Assembly (NCBI GenBank): GCA_002747805.1
Contig: PDQP01000014.1
Location: 1-38,571 of the forward strand
DNA length: 38,571 nucleotides
Direction of reading: 5' to 3'
Origin: Deltaproteobacteria bacterium
Lineage (GTDB): Bacteria > Desulfobacterota > Desulfobulbia > Desulfobulbales > Desulfocapsaceae
Made by a program: the position numbers and the translations under genes. Positions 1-7,564 of this stretch are shown here, piece by piece. The notes beneath the pieces are model-generated. The model did no database searches. It was not told the DNA's origin and saw only the letters and a program-made list of their open reading frames with translations. How positions within the stretch are numbered: the first letter of the stretch is position 1; each line of letters starts with the position of its first letter.

Positions 1-49
1 GGTAAAGGATCCGGAAAGGTAGAAAACGCATGGCTATCAAGGAGAATTT

Positions 50-202
50 ATGCCCACAATTTCAATGTTCTATGGCATTATAATCCGAATGTATTATGCT
101 CCGGGTGAACATCCCCCGCCACATCTTCATACATACTACGGAGAGTATACGGCTAGCAACCAGGAAAGAACAAGAAGTTTATTTCAGGGGGATTTGAAAT
201 GA
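50..202 (+). CDS. Short DUF4160-family protein
   Basis: This 50-residue reading frame starts at an ATG preceded by an AAGGAG ribosome binding site at 39-44. Its N-terminus (MPTISMFYGIIIRMYY, then a proline/histidine-rich HPPPHLH segment and a YGEY motif) matches the start of DUF4160 proteins, which are small proteins often found in toxin-antitoxin-like gene pairs. Family members usually run to about 80 residues and continue into a conserved helical tail. Here the frame stops just where that tail should begin, so the gene looks C-terminally truncated. The TGA stop overlaps the ATG of the next gene (ATGA), which implies translational coupling. The biochemical function of the family is not known to me. 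Family assignment is fairly confident; whether this short form is active is uncertain. Confidence 0.6.
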   Translation: MPTISMFYGIIIRMYYAPGEHPPPHLHTYYGEYTASNQERTRSLFQGDLK

Positions 203-417
203 GAAAGGAATATGATTTGGAAAAAATGACGGGGCGTAAAAATCCGTATGCCAAAATCCTAAAAAAACAGGTTACTATCAGGATAGGTGTTGATATTATA
301 GACTATTTTAAGAATTTAGCAGACGAAACTGGTGTTCCATATCAAAATTTAATCAATCTTTATTTGCGGGATTGTGTTCAGTCAAAACGTAAACCGTCAT
401 TAAATTGGGCACCATAA
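199..417 (+). CDS. BrnA/CopG-like antitoxin
   Basis: This 72-residue basic protein has a central ribbon-helix-helix-like segment (KKQVTIRIGVDIIDYFKNLA) followed by a helix with the pattern TGVPYQNLINLYLRDC. That pattern is typical of BrnA/CopG-type antitoxins, which bind DNA as dimers and repress their own operon. Residues 1-20 carry the usual NPYAKxLKK lead-in. The start overlaps the stop of the DUF4160 gene by four bases, so the two are probably one transcription unit. No BrnT-type RNase gene lies next to it, so if this is an antitoxin its partner is either the short DUF4160 protein or is missing. The fold assignment rests on motif recognition; the partner is inference. Confidence 0.7.
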   Translation: MRKEYDLEKMTGRKNPYAKILKKQVTIRIGVDIIDYFKNLADETGVPYQNLINLYLRDCVQSKRKPSLNWAP

Positions 418-434
418 TTTGCAGAACAGGTCGT

Positions 435-450
435 TTCACTCGCCAGTGAA
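435..450 (+). terminator. Weak stem-loop after the antitoxin gene
   Basis: A perfect 6-bp inverted repeat (TTCACT, loop CGCC, AGTGAA) lies 18 bases after the antitoxin stop and is followed by CTTTAATT. The stem is short and the T tail is broken, so termination would be inefficient. It could instead be an operator. Confidence 0.3.
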
Positions 451-456
451 CTTTAA

Positions 457-485
457 TTGAGCTTGTAAAGGGATTTTTTTAACAT
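457..485 (+). promoter_or_regulatory. Candidate sigma70 promoter for the chemotaxis receptor gene
   Basis: TTGAGC (457-462) and TAACAT (480-485) are separated by 17 bases. Each matches the sigma70 consensus hexamer at four positions. The predicted start near 491 would leave a leader of only about 13 bases, with the GGGAGGA ribosome binding site at 494-500 next to the transcript end. No sigma28-type (flagellar) promoter was seen. Confidence 0.3.
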
Positions 486-504
486 ACCATCCAGGGAGGA
501 TAAC

Positions 505-2199
505 ATGAAATGGCTTAACAATTTATCAATTCGGCAAAAGCTGGTCGGCGGTTTTCTTCTTTCCGCCATTATCGTTTTGGTGGTCGGCGGAATCGGTTAT
601 ATGGGGGCGGCCAAAAATGTCAGTAATCTGCATACAATGGAACAGATTCATCTTGAATATATGGACTTTGAGCAGATAAAAACCCTGGTTTTGGAAAACC
701 GCAGATATGAAAAGGACTTTTTCCTGAATATTGGCAAAAAGGAGCAGCAGGAAAAATATCTGGAGCGGTTTAGCAAGGCTTCGGAGGAAGTCTTTGCCAC
801 CATCAAGAAAATAGATTCCCTGTCTGTGGATATAAGCCCGGAGGAAAAAAGGCTGCGTCAGGAATATGCGGAAAATTATATGGTCTATAGGGATGGTTTT
901 CTAAAGATTGCCCAGCAGGTTTTTGATGATTGCACCATAACTCCCCGTAAGGCCAATGAGGTCTTGATGCAGCCGATCAAGGGTAATATTTATAAGGCGG
1001 AAGAGGCCCTTGCCAGGTTAATGGAGATCGCCAAAAAAAATGTCAGCAAGGAAGCCGATATTATGGTGGCAAGCGGACAAAAAACTGAATTTAGCATTGG
1101 CGTTTTGGTGGTTATTGGTTTTATTGCCGCCCTTATTATGGGACTGCTTGTTGCCAAGATGATTACCATCCCCCTTAACCTGGCGGCGAAATTTGCAGAA
1201 GACGTGGCCTCTGGCGATCTCACTCGGCGTGGAAGTAAAAATTTTCTTGAACGAAAGGATGAAATTGGCTCGCTTAGCCGGGCTATGGATAGCATGTCTA
1301 AGGATTTACGGGAAATTTTCTCCAGACTTAATACCGATTCCACCAATCTTTCCTCCTCTTCATCAGGTCTTGCCGCCATTTCCACCCAGCTTTCTTCCGG
1401 CTCCAGGCAGACCGCCGATAAATCCAGCGGCGTTGCCGCAGCCGCCGAAGAGATGTCGGCCAGTATGAACGGCATTGCCTCGGCCACCGAAGAGGCCTCT
1501 TCCAGCCTGCAAATCATTGTTACGGCGGCGGAAGAGCTTGCCTCCAGCATTAACGAGGTGGCCGCCAATATGGGCAAGGGCAGCGAGATTACCAAAAAGG
1601 CGGTGGAGCAGGCCGGAGGGATTTCGGAGAAGATGGATATTCTGGGTAAGGCGGCCTCTGAAATCACCAAGGTTACTGAAAGTATTGCCGAAATTTCCGA
1701 ACAGACCAACCTGCTGGCCCTAAATGCCACCATCGAGGCGGCACGGGCCGGAGAAGCAGGCAAAGGCTTTGCCGTGGTTGCCGGAGAGATTAAGGCTCTG
1801 GCCCAGCAAACCGCCGAGGCCACCAGGGAAATCAGCGATGAGATTGCCAATGTTCAGGGGCTGACCACCGAGTCCGTCTCGGCCATTACCGCCATTGTCA
1901 GTATTATCAATGAAATCAATGATATTGTTTCGGCAGTCGCCGCTGGCATCGAAGAGCAGTCTGCCACTACCGCCGAGATTTCCAATAATGTTACCCAGGC
2001 GGCCCAGGGCGTGCAGGAGATTAACGAAAATGTTAATCAGGCCTCGGTGGTCTCCAACGAGGTAGCCTCCGATGTCAGTGAAGTAAACAGCCTGTCCGGC
2101 GAGATGAGCGCAGGCAGCGAAAGGGTGAATACCAGTGCCATTGAAATGGCAAAGCTGGCTGAGGATTTAAGTGCTATTGTCGCCAGATTTAAGTTGTAA
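505..2199 (+). CDS. Methyl-accepting chemotaxis protein
   Basis: This 564-residue transmembrane chemoreceptor senses a ligand in the periplasm and controls CheA kinase through its cytoplasmic tip. Residues 14-33 form the first membrane helix. Residues 35-195 are a mostly helical, charged periplasmic domain, residues about 196-217 the second membrane helix, about 218-270 a HAMP linker, and 290-564 the coiled-coil signalling domain. The hairpin tip is clear at residues 397-432, with [19 protein letters not shown] and [15 protein letters not shown]. There is no C-terminal CheR-tethering pentapeptide (the protein ends ARFKL). A strong GGGAGGA site supports the ATG at 505. No che genes are nearby, so this is an orphan receptor gene. 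The ligand cannot be read from the sequence. Confidence 0.96.
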   Translation: MKWLNNLSIRQKLVGGFLLSAIIVLVVGGIGYMGAAKNVSNLHTMEQIHLEYMDFEQIKTLVLENRRYEKDFFLNIGKKEQQEKYLERFSKASEEVFATIKKIDSLSVDISPEEKRLRQEYAENYMVYRDGFLKIAQQVFDDCTITPRKANEVLMQPIKGNIYKAEEALARLMEIAKKNVSKEADIMVASGQKTEFSIGVLVVIGFIAALIMGLLVAKMITIPLNLAAKFAEDVASGDLTRRGSKNFLERKDEIGSLSRAMDSMSKDLREIFSRLNTDSTNLSSSSSGLAAISTQLSSGSRQTADKSSGVAAAAEEMSASMNGIASATEEASSSLQIIVTAAEELASSINEVAANMGKGSEITKKAVEQAGGISEKMDILGKAASEITKVTESIAEISEQTNLLALNATIEAARAGEAGKGFAVVAGEIKALAQQTAEATREISDEIANVQGLTTESVSAITAIVSIINEINDIVSAVAAGIEEQSATTAEISNNVTQAAQGVQEINENVNQASVVSNEVASDVSEVNSLSGEMSAGSERVNTSAIEMAKLAEDLSAIVARFKL

Positions 2200-2205
2200 G
2201 GGGAT

Positions 2206-2248
2206 AAAAGCGGTGCAGTCTCTTCTTTGGAAATTGCACCGCTTTTTT
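2206..2248. terminator. Bidirectional Rho-independent terminator
   Basis: A perfect 12-bp stem is formed by AAAAGCGGTGCA (2206-2217) and TGCACCGCTTTT (2235-2246), with a 17-base loop. T runs follow on both strands. It lies between the convergent chemoreceptor and apt genes and can terminate both. Confidence 0.85.
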
Positions 2249-2271
2249 ATGCGGGGGTTAAAGCCGAATTG

Positions 2272-2805
2272 CTATTCCCCGTCAAATGAGGTCAGGGTGT
2301 GAACCTTAAAGCCTGCCTCCAGCAGTTTTTTACTGCCGCCCAAATCTGGCAGATCAATGATGGCGGCTATCTCGATAATTTCCGCCCCAAGCCGCCTGAT
2401 CAGTTTGGCCGAGGCCAGCAAGGTGCCGCCGGTGGCGATAATATCATCCATCAGGATAATCCGGCTGCCCTTTTTCAGCGAACTGGTCTGCATGGCCAGT
2501 TCTGCCTCGCCATATTCAAGGGTGTAGGCCTCAGAGATGGTTTCTCCGGGCAGCTTGCCCTTTTTCCTCACCGGCACCAAGGCGGTGTTTAGCTGATAGG
2601 CCGCCGCCGCCCCGATCATAAAACCACGAGCATCGACTGCGGCAATAGCATCCATATCGGTATCAAGATACCGATGGACAAAGCAGTCTATCAGCTTGTG
2701 AAATATCAGCCGGTCTTCAAGCAGTGAGTTAATGTCTCTAAATATAACCCCGGGCTTGGGCCAGTCCGGGATGGAACGGATATGACTTTTAAGATCGAAA
2801 TCCAT
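2272..2805 (-). CDS. apt: Adenine phosphoribosyltransferase
   Basis: This 177-residue enzyme makes AMP from adenine and PRPP for purine salvage in the cytoplasm. The PRPP-binding loop is visible at residues 117-130 (IILMDDIIATGGTL). The N-terminal KPGVIFRDI motif around residues 17-25 and the AVDARGFMIG motif at 56-65 are typical of Apt. The length matches the family norm (170-180). The ATG is preceded by AAGGAG. The gene stands alone, convergent with the chemoreceptor gene and sharing its terminator. A prs gene for PRPP supply lies about 33 kb away in the same window. Confidence 0.96.
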   Translation of the reverse strand: MDFDLKSHIRSIPDWPKPGVIFRDINSLLEDRLIFHKLIDCFVHRYLDTDMDAIAAVDARGFMIGAAAAYQLNTALVPVRKKGKLPGETISEAYTLEYGEAELAMQTSSLKKGSRIILMDDIIATGGTLLASAKLIRRLGAEIIEIAAIIDLPDLGGSKKLLEAGFKVHTLTSFDGE

Positions 2806-2924
2806 ATTTTCTCCTTAAAATTTAAGCTGTTTTGCCATAAATAAAGCCTGAGACTACCCTAGATTAGGCCGCAGAATACATCGGCAAATGAAATGATTAC
2901 AGCAAAATATTTGCGATATGAAAT

Positions 2925-3332
2925 TTATTGCTCATTAACGACCCAGTTTTCAACCAGTAAATTGGGAACCCTGCTGAACTCTTTCACATTATTTGTTACT
3001 AATATGGCATTTATGCTAATTGCATGAGCAGCAATCAAGGTATCAAGGGGGCCAATGGGAGTACCTTCAGCTTCAAGATGCCTTCTAATTTTTCCATAGA
3101 CACTTGATGCTGCTGAATCATAATTGAAAATCTGAAGAGGAGTAACAAACTTCTCTAGTGCTTGCCGATTTTTTTCCTGGTAATCACTTTTTTCAACTCC
3201 AAACTGGCGTTCTGAAAAAGTTATAGATGAAATCGCTATTTTCCCGGGCGTAATTTTCTGAAAATAATTTAATACCTGAATCGGCTTTTGTTTAATTAGA
3301 TAAATACAAATATTGGTATCTAACAAATACAT
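2925..3332 (-). CDS. vapC: VapC-family PIN-domain ribonuclease toxin
   Basis: This 135-residue PIN-domain protein is expected to be a Mg2+-dependent RNase that acts as the toxin of a type II toxin-antitoxin pair. The four acidic/polar metal-site positions are present: D5 (LLDTNICIYL), E41 (TFSERQFGVEKS), D97 (IGPLDTLIAAHA) and N115 (VTNNVKEF). The ATG at 3332 shares its A with the TAA stop of vapB (TAATG), so translation is coupled; an upstream TTG start two codons earlier is less likely. Family and catalytic residues are clear. The cleavage target (VapC enzymes often cut tRNA or rRNA) cannot be told from sequence. Confidence 0.93.
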   Translation of the reverse strand: MYLLDTNICIYLIKQKPIQVLNYFQKITPGKIAISSITFSERQFGVEKSDYQEKNRQALEKFVTPLQIFNYDSAASSVYGKIRRHLEAEGTPIGPLDTLIAAHAISINAILVTNNVKEFSRVPNLLVENWVVNEQ

Positions 3333-3559
3333 TACCAATCATCTCTTTTTTGATTTTCAGGCTGCTGCCTTTCACTCATAAAATCATCTGAAAATTCATC
3401 AAGACTATTTATTAAAGGTTCCCATGAACTTTTGATCGGAATTAACGAAACAGTATCTCCTATTTTTTTTATATATACCTCATTCCCCTCAAATTGATAT
3501 TCCCTGGGAAGTCTCACTGCTTGACTTTGACCATTTTGAAATAACTTTGCTTTTTCCAT
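3332..3559 (-). CDS. vapB: VapB-family antitoxin
   Basis: This 75-residue antitoxin has an N-terminal AbrB/SpoVT-type swapped-hairpin DNA-binding domain (KLFQNGQSQAVRLPREYQF at residues 5-23) and an acidic, flexible C-terminal tail that should wrap the VapC toxin. The start at 3559 is chosen because it has AAAGGAG at 3567-3572 six bases upstream. A longer frame from a TTG at 3595 would run through the likely operator. VapBC complexes normally repress their own promoter, and a perfect palindrome lies just upstream. The pair sits directly downstream of the TRAP transporter genes in the same orientation, a typical insertion position for a mobile addiction module. Confidence 0.92.
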   Translation of the reverse strand: MEKAKLFQNGQSQAVRLPREYQFEGNEVYIKKIGDTVSLIPIKSSWEPLINSLDEFSDDFMSERQQPENQKRDDW

Positions 3560-3583
3560 ATTTTTCTCCTTTAGTATATACCA

Positions 3584-3595
3584 TTGATATATCAA
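3584..3595. promoter_or_regulatory. Candidate VapBC operator palindrome
   Basis: TTGATATATCAA is a perfect 12-bp palindrome centred about 30 bases upstream of the vapB ATG. It overlaps an AT-rich stretch that could hold the -10 region. VapBC complexes bind such inverted repeats for autoregulation. Binding is inferred, not shown. Confidence 0.45.
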
Positions 3596-3608
3596 GAAGT
3601 TAAAAAAC

Positions 3609-4910
3609 TCAGCCGCTCATCATGGCAGGAAGGCAGGTAACAATTTGCGGAAAAACCACGATTAGGACCAAGGCGGTCATCAGCAGGAGAAAGAACGGCA
3701 GGGCGGCGTAGGCCACCCGCAAGATATTGATTCCGGTCAGGCCCTGAATCACAAAGAGGTTGAAGCCGACCGGCGGTGTGATTTGCGACATTTCCACCAC
3801 GATAACCAGAAAGATGCCGAACCAAAGCGGATCTATTCCGGCCTGCTCAATCATGGGCATAATGACCGAGGTGGTGAGAACTACCACCGAAATACCGTCC
3901 AGAAAACAGCCGAGAACAATGAAAAATACGGTCAAGGCGGCCAAAAGGACGTAAGAAGAAAGGTCAAAATCGGCAATCCAGGCGGCCAGCATTCTGGGAA
4001 TGCCGGTAAAGCCCATCGCCACGGTGAGAAAGGCGGCTCCAGCCAGAATAAAGGCAATCATGCAGGATGTCTTGGTGGCACCGAGCAGCCCATCTATAAA
4101 GGCATCCTTGGTAAGACTGCCGGAAAGCCATGATAAAACCAGAGCCAATACCACCCCCACCGCCGCCGCATCAGTCGGCGAGGCAATGCCGCTGTAGATG
4201 GAGCCAAGAACCCCTATAATCAACAAGACAACTGGAATAAGCCGCTTGCCCCGTCTTAATTTTTCAACCAGGGAATACTTTGCGTTCTCCTTGGGGATTC
4301 TCTTGTGGTTTAGTAATGACCAAATGGCAACATAGCCGACAAAGAGTGCGACCAAAAGCAGACCCGGAAAGATGCCGCTGATAAACAGCCTGCCTATGGA
4401 CTGCTCGGTAGCCACGCCGTAAACAATCAGGATGATGGATGGCGGAATAAGCAGCCCCAAGGTGGCAGATCCGGCCAGAGTGCCGATAATCATCCGTTGC
4501 GGATAGCCCCGTTCGGTCAGGGTGGGAATGGACATCTTGCCAATGGTGGCCGCGGTCGCCGCAGAAGAGCCGGAAACTGCGGCAAAGATGGCACAGCCCA
4601 GCACATTAACGTGCAGCAGGCGGCCGGGCAGATGGGTCAGCCAGGGCGAAAGTCCGTCAAACATATCTTCTGAAAGTCTGGAGCGGAAAAGGATTTCACC
4701 CATCCAGATAAAAAGCGGCAGGGCGGCCAAGGCCCAGCTATTACTAGCTCCCCAGACGGTGGTGGCAAGAATGTTGCCCACCGGAGCATCGGTAAAAAGC
4801 AACATGCCGACCACTCCCACGCCGAGCAGGGAAAAGGCCACCCAGATACCACTGCCCAAAAACAGAAACAGCAAAACCAGTAAAAAGGCAGTCATGGAGA
4901 TTTCAGACAT
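3609..4910 (-). CDS. dctM: TRAP transporter large permease (DctM)
   Basis: This 433-residue, strongly hydrophobic inner-membrane protein is the large transport subunit of a tripartite ATP-independent periplasmic (TRAP) transporter, which uses an ion gradient to import organic acids. Family landmarks include LPLFIWMGEILFRS near residue 65, AVSGSSAATAATIGKMSIP near 112-131, LGLLIPPSIILIVYG near 150-165 and a C-terminal QITPPVGFNLFVIQGL segment. Length and about 12 membrane segments match DctM. It starts 8 bases after dctQ. As the last gene of dctPQM it lies downstream of the 5-oxoprolinase genes on the same strand, so pyroglutamate is the most likely substrate. Confidence 0.95.
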   Translation of the reverse strand: MSEISMTAFLLVLLFLFLGSGIWVAFSLLGVGVVGMLLFTDAPVGNILATTVWGASNSWALAALPLFIWMGEILFRSRLSEDMFDGLSPWLTHLPGRLLHVNVLGCAIFAAVSGSSAATAATIGKMSIPTLTERGYPQRMIIGTLAGSATLGLLIPPSIILIVYGVATEQSIGRLFISGIFPGLLLVALFVGYVAIWSLLNHKRIPKENAKYSLVEKLRRGKRLIPVVLLIIGVLGSIYSGIASPTDAAAVGVVLALVLSWLSGSLTKDAFIDGLLGATKTSCMIAFILAGAAFLTVAMGFTGIPRMLAAWIADFDLSSYVLLAALTVFFIVLGCFLDGISVVVLTTSVIMPMIEQAGIDPLWFGIFLVIVVEMSQITPPVGFNLFVIQGLTGINILRVAYAALPFFLLLMTALVLIVVFPQIVTCLPAMMSG

Positions 4911-4918
4911 TAGGCCAC

Positions 4919-5458
4919 CTATTTTCTGAATTTGGGCTGGTAGCTGGTTCTGCCGGTAAAGAGCAGGCAGAAAAGGTCGTCAACCAGCGAGATTGACAGC
5001 ACTAACAATCCTAACAACATGGCGGACTGGGGAATCCACAGGGGTACGGCGATCATCCCCGAAGAAAGATCCTTGTAGATATAGCTTTCATAGAGCAAAT
5101 AGCCAGTGTACCAGGTGAAATAGATAGTCATGCTTGCCGCAAAAAGCAGGCACCAGCCTTCCACAATACGCCGCACCCCCGGGCCAAGATTGCCATAAAC
5201 GAGGGTTACCCGAATATGACTGCCGGCACGTAAGGTATAGGCAAGGGCAAGAAAAGAGGCCGCCGCCAGCAGAAAACCAGTGAAATCGGCGTAGGACGGA
5301 ATGGTCAGCCCCATGGCCTCTCCGGTAATCATGCCGCTTACCTTGTTAATCAGGTTGCACCCGACCTGAACCATAACCAGCAGACAAATCAGCAGCAGGA
5401 AAACTGCGGCCAGCCAGCCGCTGAGCTGGTATATTTTATTTAATACCTTACGTATCAT
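4919..5458 (-). CDS. dctQ: TRAP transporter small permease (DctQ)
   Basis: This 179-residue membrane protein with about four hydrophobic segments is the small permease that partners DctM. The segments are near residues 13-36, 52-75, 94-118 and 138-158. The start chosen is the ATG at 5458. A longer frame from a TTG at 5491 would read through the stem-loop at 5465-5482 and has no better ribosome site. DctQ sequences diverge quickly, so identification rests on size, topology and position between dctP and dctM. The protein ends with a short basic tail. No strong Shine-Dalgarno sequence precedes the ATG, so translation may depend on readthrough from dctP. Confidence 0.88.
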   Translation of the reverse strand: MIRKVLNKIYQLSGWLAAVFLLLICLLVMVQVGCNLINKVSGMITGEAMGLTIPSYADFTGFLLAAASFLALAYTLRAGSHIRVTLVYGNLGPGVRRIVEGWCLLFAASMTIYFTWYTGYLLYESYIYKDLSSGMIAVPLWIPQSAMLLGLLVLSISLVDDLFCLLFTGRTSYQPKFRK

Positions 5459-5464
5459 GGCAAA

Positions 5465-5482
5465 CGGGGGCAACCGCCCCCG
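5465..5482 (-). other. Intercistronic GC stem-loop between dctP and dctQ
   Basis: CGGGGGC and GCCCCCG form a perfect 7-bp GC stem around a 4-base loop, lying between the dctP stop and the dctQ start. No T run follows, so it is unlikely to be a strong terminator. In many transporter operons such a hairpin protects the binding-protein mRNA and raises its level above that of the permeases. Confidence 0.55.
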
Positions 5483-5494
5483 GTAAGACAAAAT

Positions 5495-6478
5495 TTATTC
5501 TTTATAGGCTTTCAGCAAGCTGCTGCTTTCAGCGCCGCCTTCCTTTTCCCATTCGCCGACAATCTGCTCACCGACCGCCTGCAAGCCCTTCATCAGTTCC
5601 GGTGAGGGCGTAACGATATTCATGCCGTTATCCGCCATAACCTTGATTTTGGCGGCGGTTTCCTCCTTGCTCATTTCCCAGCCACGCTGTTCGGCCTTGG
5701 CCGCCGCTTCAAGCACGGCCTTTTGCACATCCTTGCCAAGACGGCGGAAGGCACGCTTGTTTACCACCACAATATTTTTAGGAACCCAAGCCTGAATGTC
5801 GGTATAGTTGTCAACAAAGTCCCAGGCCTTGGAGTTGGCTCCGGTAGACGGAGAGGTAATCATGGCATCAACCCGGCCAGTGGAAAAGGCCTGGGGAAGA
5901 TCCGGTACCTCAACCTGGGTAGGGGCGGCACCGAGCTTGTTTGCCAGCTTTTCAAGGGTGGGGTTATAGGTTCTGAATTTAAGCCCCTTGAGGTCTCCCA
6001 CGGTTTGTATTGATTTTTTGGTATATAGGCCCTGCGGCGGCCAGGCCACCGAGAACAGGGGCATCAGCCCTTGTTTATCGAGCAATTTGGTGATAATGGG
6101 CTTTTGGGCCGCCCATAGTTTGGCGGCATCGTCATAATTGGTGGCCAGAAACGGCTGGGAATCGGCAGAAAAAACCGGATGCTCATTGCCGAGCAGTGAG
6201 ATAAAAAACTCGCCAATCGGCACCTGACCGCCGCGTACTGCATTCTTTATTTCAGGATGCTTAAACAGAGAACCTGCCGTGTGCAGTTTAATCTCCAGTT
6301 CGCCGCCGGTTGCCTGTTTGACATCTTCTGCAAACTGGGCAATGTTTTTGGTATGAAAGGTGGCATCAGGATAAGGGGTCGGCATATCCCATGAGGTCTT
6401 TGCCTGGGCAAAAGAGGCCGACAGGCCAAGGGTAAGGGCAGTAAAAAGGGTTACGGATTTTTTGATGGTTTGTTTCAT
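5495..6478 (-). CDS. dctP: TRAP transporter periplasmic solute-binding protein (DctP)
   Basis: This 327-residue secreted binding protein captures the substrate and delivers it to DctQM. A signal peptide is visible (basic KQTIKK, hydrophobic core to about residue 22, AQA at 24-26 as the likely cleavage site). The conserved segment GDLKGLKFRTYNP places R169 where DctP proteins hold the ligand carboxylate. It is the first dctPQM gene, with a strong AAGGAGATGAATT ribosome site. It sits 156 bases downstream of pxpC on the same strand. DctP6 and DctP7 of Bordetella pertussis are known to bind pyroglutamate. Together with the neighbouring 5-oxoprolinase genes, this makes pyroglutamate the best substrate guess, although other carboxylates remain possible. 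Confidence 0.94.
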   Translation of the reverse strand: MKQTIKKSVTLFTALTLGLSASFAQAKTSWDMPTPYPDATFHTKNIAQFAEDVKQATGGELEIKLHTAGSLFKHPEIKNAVRGGQVPIGEFFISLLGNEHPVFSADSQPFLATNYDDAAKLWAAQKPIITKLLDKQGLMPLFSVAWPPQGLYTKKSIQTVGDLKGLKFRTYNPTLEKLANKLGAAPTQVEVPDLPQAFSTGRVDAMITSPSTGANSKAWDFVDNYTDIQAWVPKNIVVVNKRAFRRLGKDVQKAVLEAAAKAEQRGWEMSKEETAAKIKVMADNGMNIVTPSPELMKGLQAVGEQIVGEWEKEGGAESSSLLKAYKE

Positions 6479-6555
6479 AATTCATCTCCTTTGTTTTAGT
6501 TTTTTATCCTCAAAAACAAATCATAACCTATAGTTATAATTTTTACCAGCAGAAA

Positions 6556-6571
6556 GGCGTGGTTAATGCCA
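6556..6571 (-). promoter_or_regulatory. Weak sigma54-like promoter upstream of dctP
   Basis: On the minus strand the sequence TGGCATTAACCACGCC has GG and GC spaced by ten bases as in -24/-12 promoters. The -12 box is ACGC rather than TTGC, so the match is partial. It lies about 80 bases before dctP. Dicarboxylate transport genes are often sigma54-dependent, but no enhancer-binding regulator gene is nearby. Confidence 0.25.
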
Positions 6572-6634
6572 GATTGTTTGTATAAGCACAAAACAAATCA
6601 CCTTATTTCAAACCGATAACCTTTAATTTGCAAA

Positions 6635-7564
6635 TTATTGCTGAAAAAACTGGTAAAATTCAAAAAGTTCCTGCTGGCGGGCGGCAAGATCGGCTGCGGC
6701 AAAACGTACCCTGGCTCCCGGCCTTCTCTGCACCAGCCTGAAGATATCCCGAGCCGAGATTACGCCAAGAACCGGATAACCGCCGGTACATTGCCGATCA
6801 TTAAGCAGAATAATGGGTTCTCCGGCAGTGGGAACCTGAATTGCACCACAGGGAACCCCGATGGAAAGGATGTTATCACCCGTCCGCCGCAAGGGCGGGC
6901 CGGAAAGCCGATAGCCCATCCGATCGGCCTCCTGACTGATGGTGTACCAACTGTCAAGGCATTGCTCCAGGCTTTCAGGGTCAAATTGCTGATAATGATA
7001 GCCGGGGAAGAAATGCAGGGTCAGCGGCTCCTCATAATTTGGGATATACCGCTCCGGCACCCTTGCTTGGTATGAGGCTTTTGGCTTGGTAGCCTGCTGA
7101 TGGTAATGGATAATATCTCCGGCGTCCAGCCGCCTGCCCTGATTACCGCCGGTTTTCTCCCTGATAACGGTTGAACTGCTGCCGAAGAAATGCGGCTCAT
7201 TAAAGCCTCCGGTTATGGTGAGATAGGCCCACAGACCGCTGGCGGCCATACCGCATTTAAGCACATCGCCGGGAGAAATTGAGATTGCCGTCCAGTTGGG
7301 AACTTTCTGCCCGTTAAGGGTGGCATTCATTTCAGCTCCGGTGATGGCGATTTGGGCGACGGTATCAAAGGAAAAGCTGGCGTTGCCCAGCAGGATTTCA
7401 ACTGCGGCGGCATCTGCCGGGTTGCCCAGCAGCCGATTGCCCCAGAACAGGGCGTGTTTATCCATGGCTCCGGCCTCGGCAAGGCCAAGATGCTGACATA
7501 ATTTGCGGCCCTCATCCTGAATGGTTGCCAGAAAGCCCTTACTGATTACCTGCATCTTTCCCAT
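6635..7564 (-). CDS. pxpC: 5-oxoprolinase subunit PxpC
   Basis: This 309-residue protein of the KipA/AHS2 (carboxyltransferase-like, cyclophilin-like) family is one of three subunits of the prokaryotic ATP-dependent 5-oxoprolinase, which opens pyroglutamate to glutamate. Family motifs seen include TIQDEGR near residue 15, an AGAMDKHALFWGNRLLGN stretch near 31-48, ITGAEM near 74 and the C-terminal VPTAGEPIILLNDRQCTGGYPVLG stretch (in two parts) near 240-265. Its ATG shares a base with the TAA of pxpB (TAATG), so the pair is translationally coupled. It was long annotated as an allophanate hydrolase subunit 2 or KipA, names now superseded by the oxoprolinase role. No terminator is visible between it and dctP. 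Confidence 0.92.
   Translation of the reverse strand: MGKMQVISKGFLATIQDEGRKLCQHLGLAEAGAMDKHALFWGNRLLGNPADAAAVEILLGNASFSFDTVAQIAITGAEMNATLNGQKVPNWTAISISPGDVLKCGMAASGLWAYLTITGGFNEPHFFGSSSTVIREKTGGNQGRRLDAGDIIHYHQQATKPKASYQARVPERYIPNYEEPLTLHFFPGYHYQQFDPESLEQCLDSWYTISQEADRMGYRLSGPPLRRTGDNILSIGVPCGAIQVPTAGEPIILLNDRQCTGGYPVLGVISARDIFRLVQRRPGARVRFAAADLAARQQELFEFYQFFQQ

Noticed and set aside
990..1850. A 286-codon open frame opposite the chemoreceptor gene
   Set aside because: It is rich in Ala and Ser and antisense to the repetitive signalling domain; the plus-strand frame has full family motifs. A shadow frame.
3592..3825. 77-codon minus frame within dctM
   Set aside because: An alternative frame of the transporter gene with no family resemblance.
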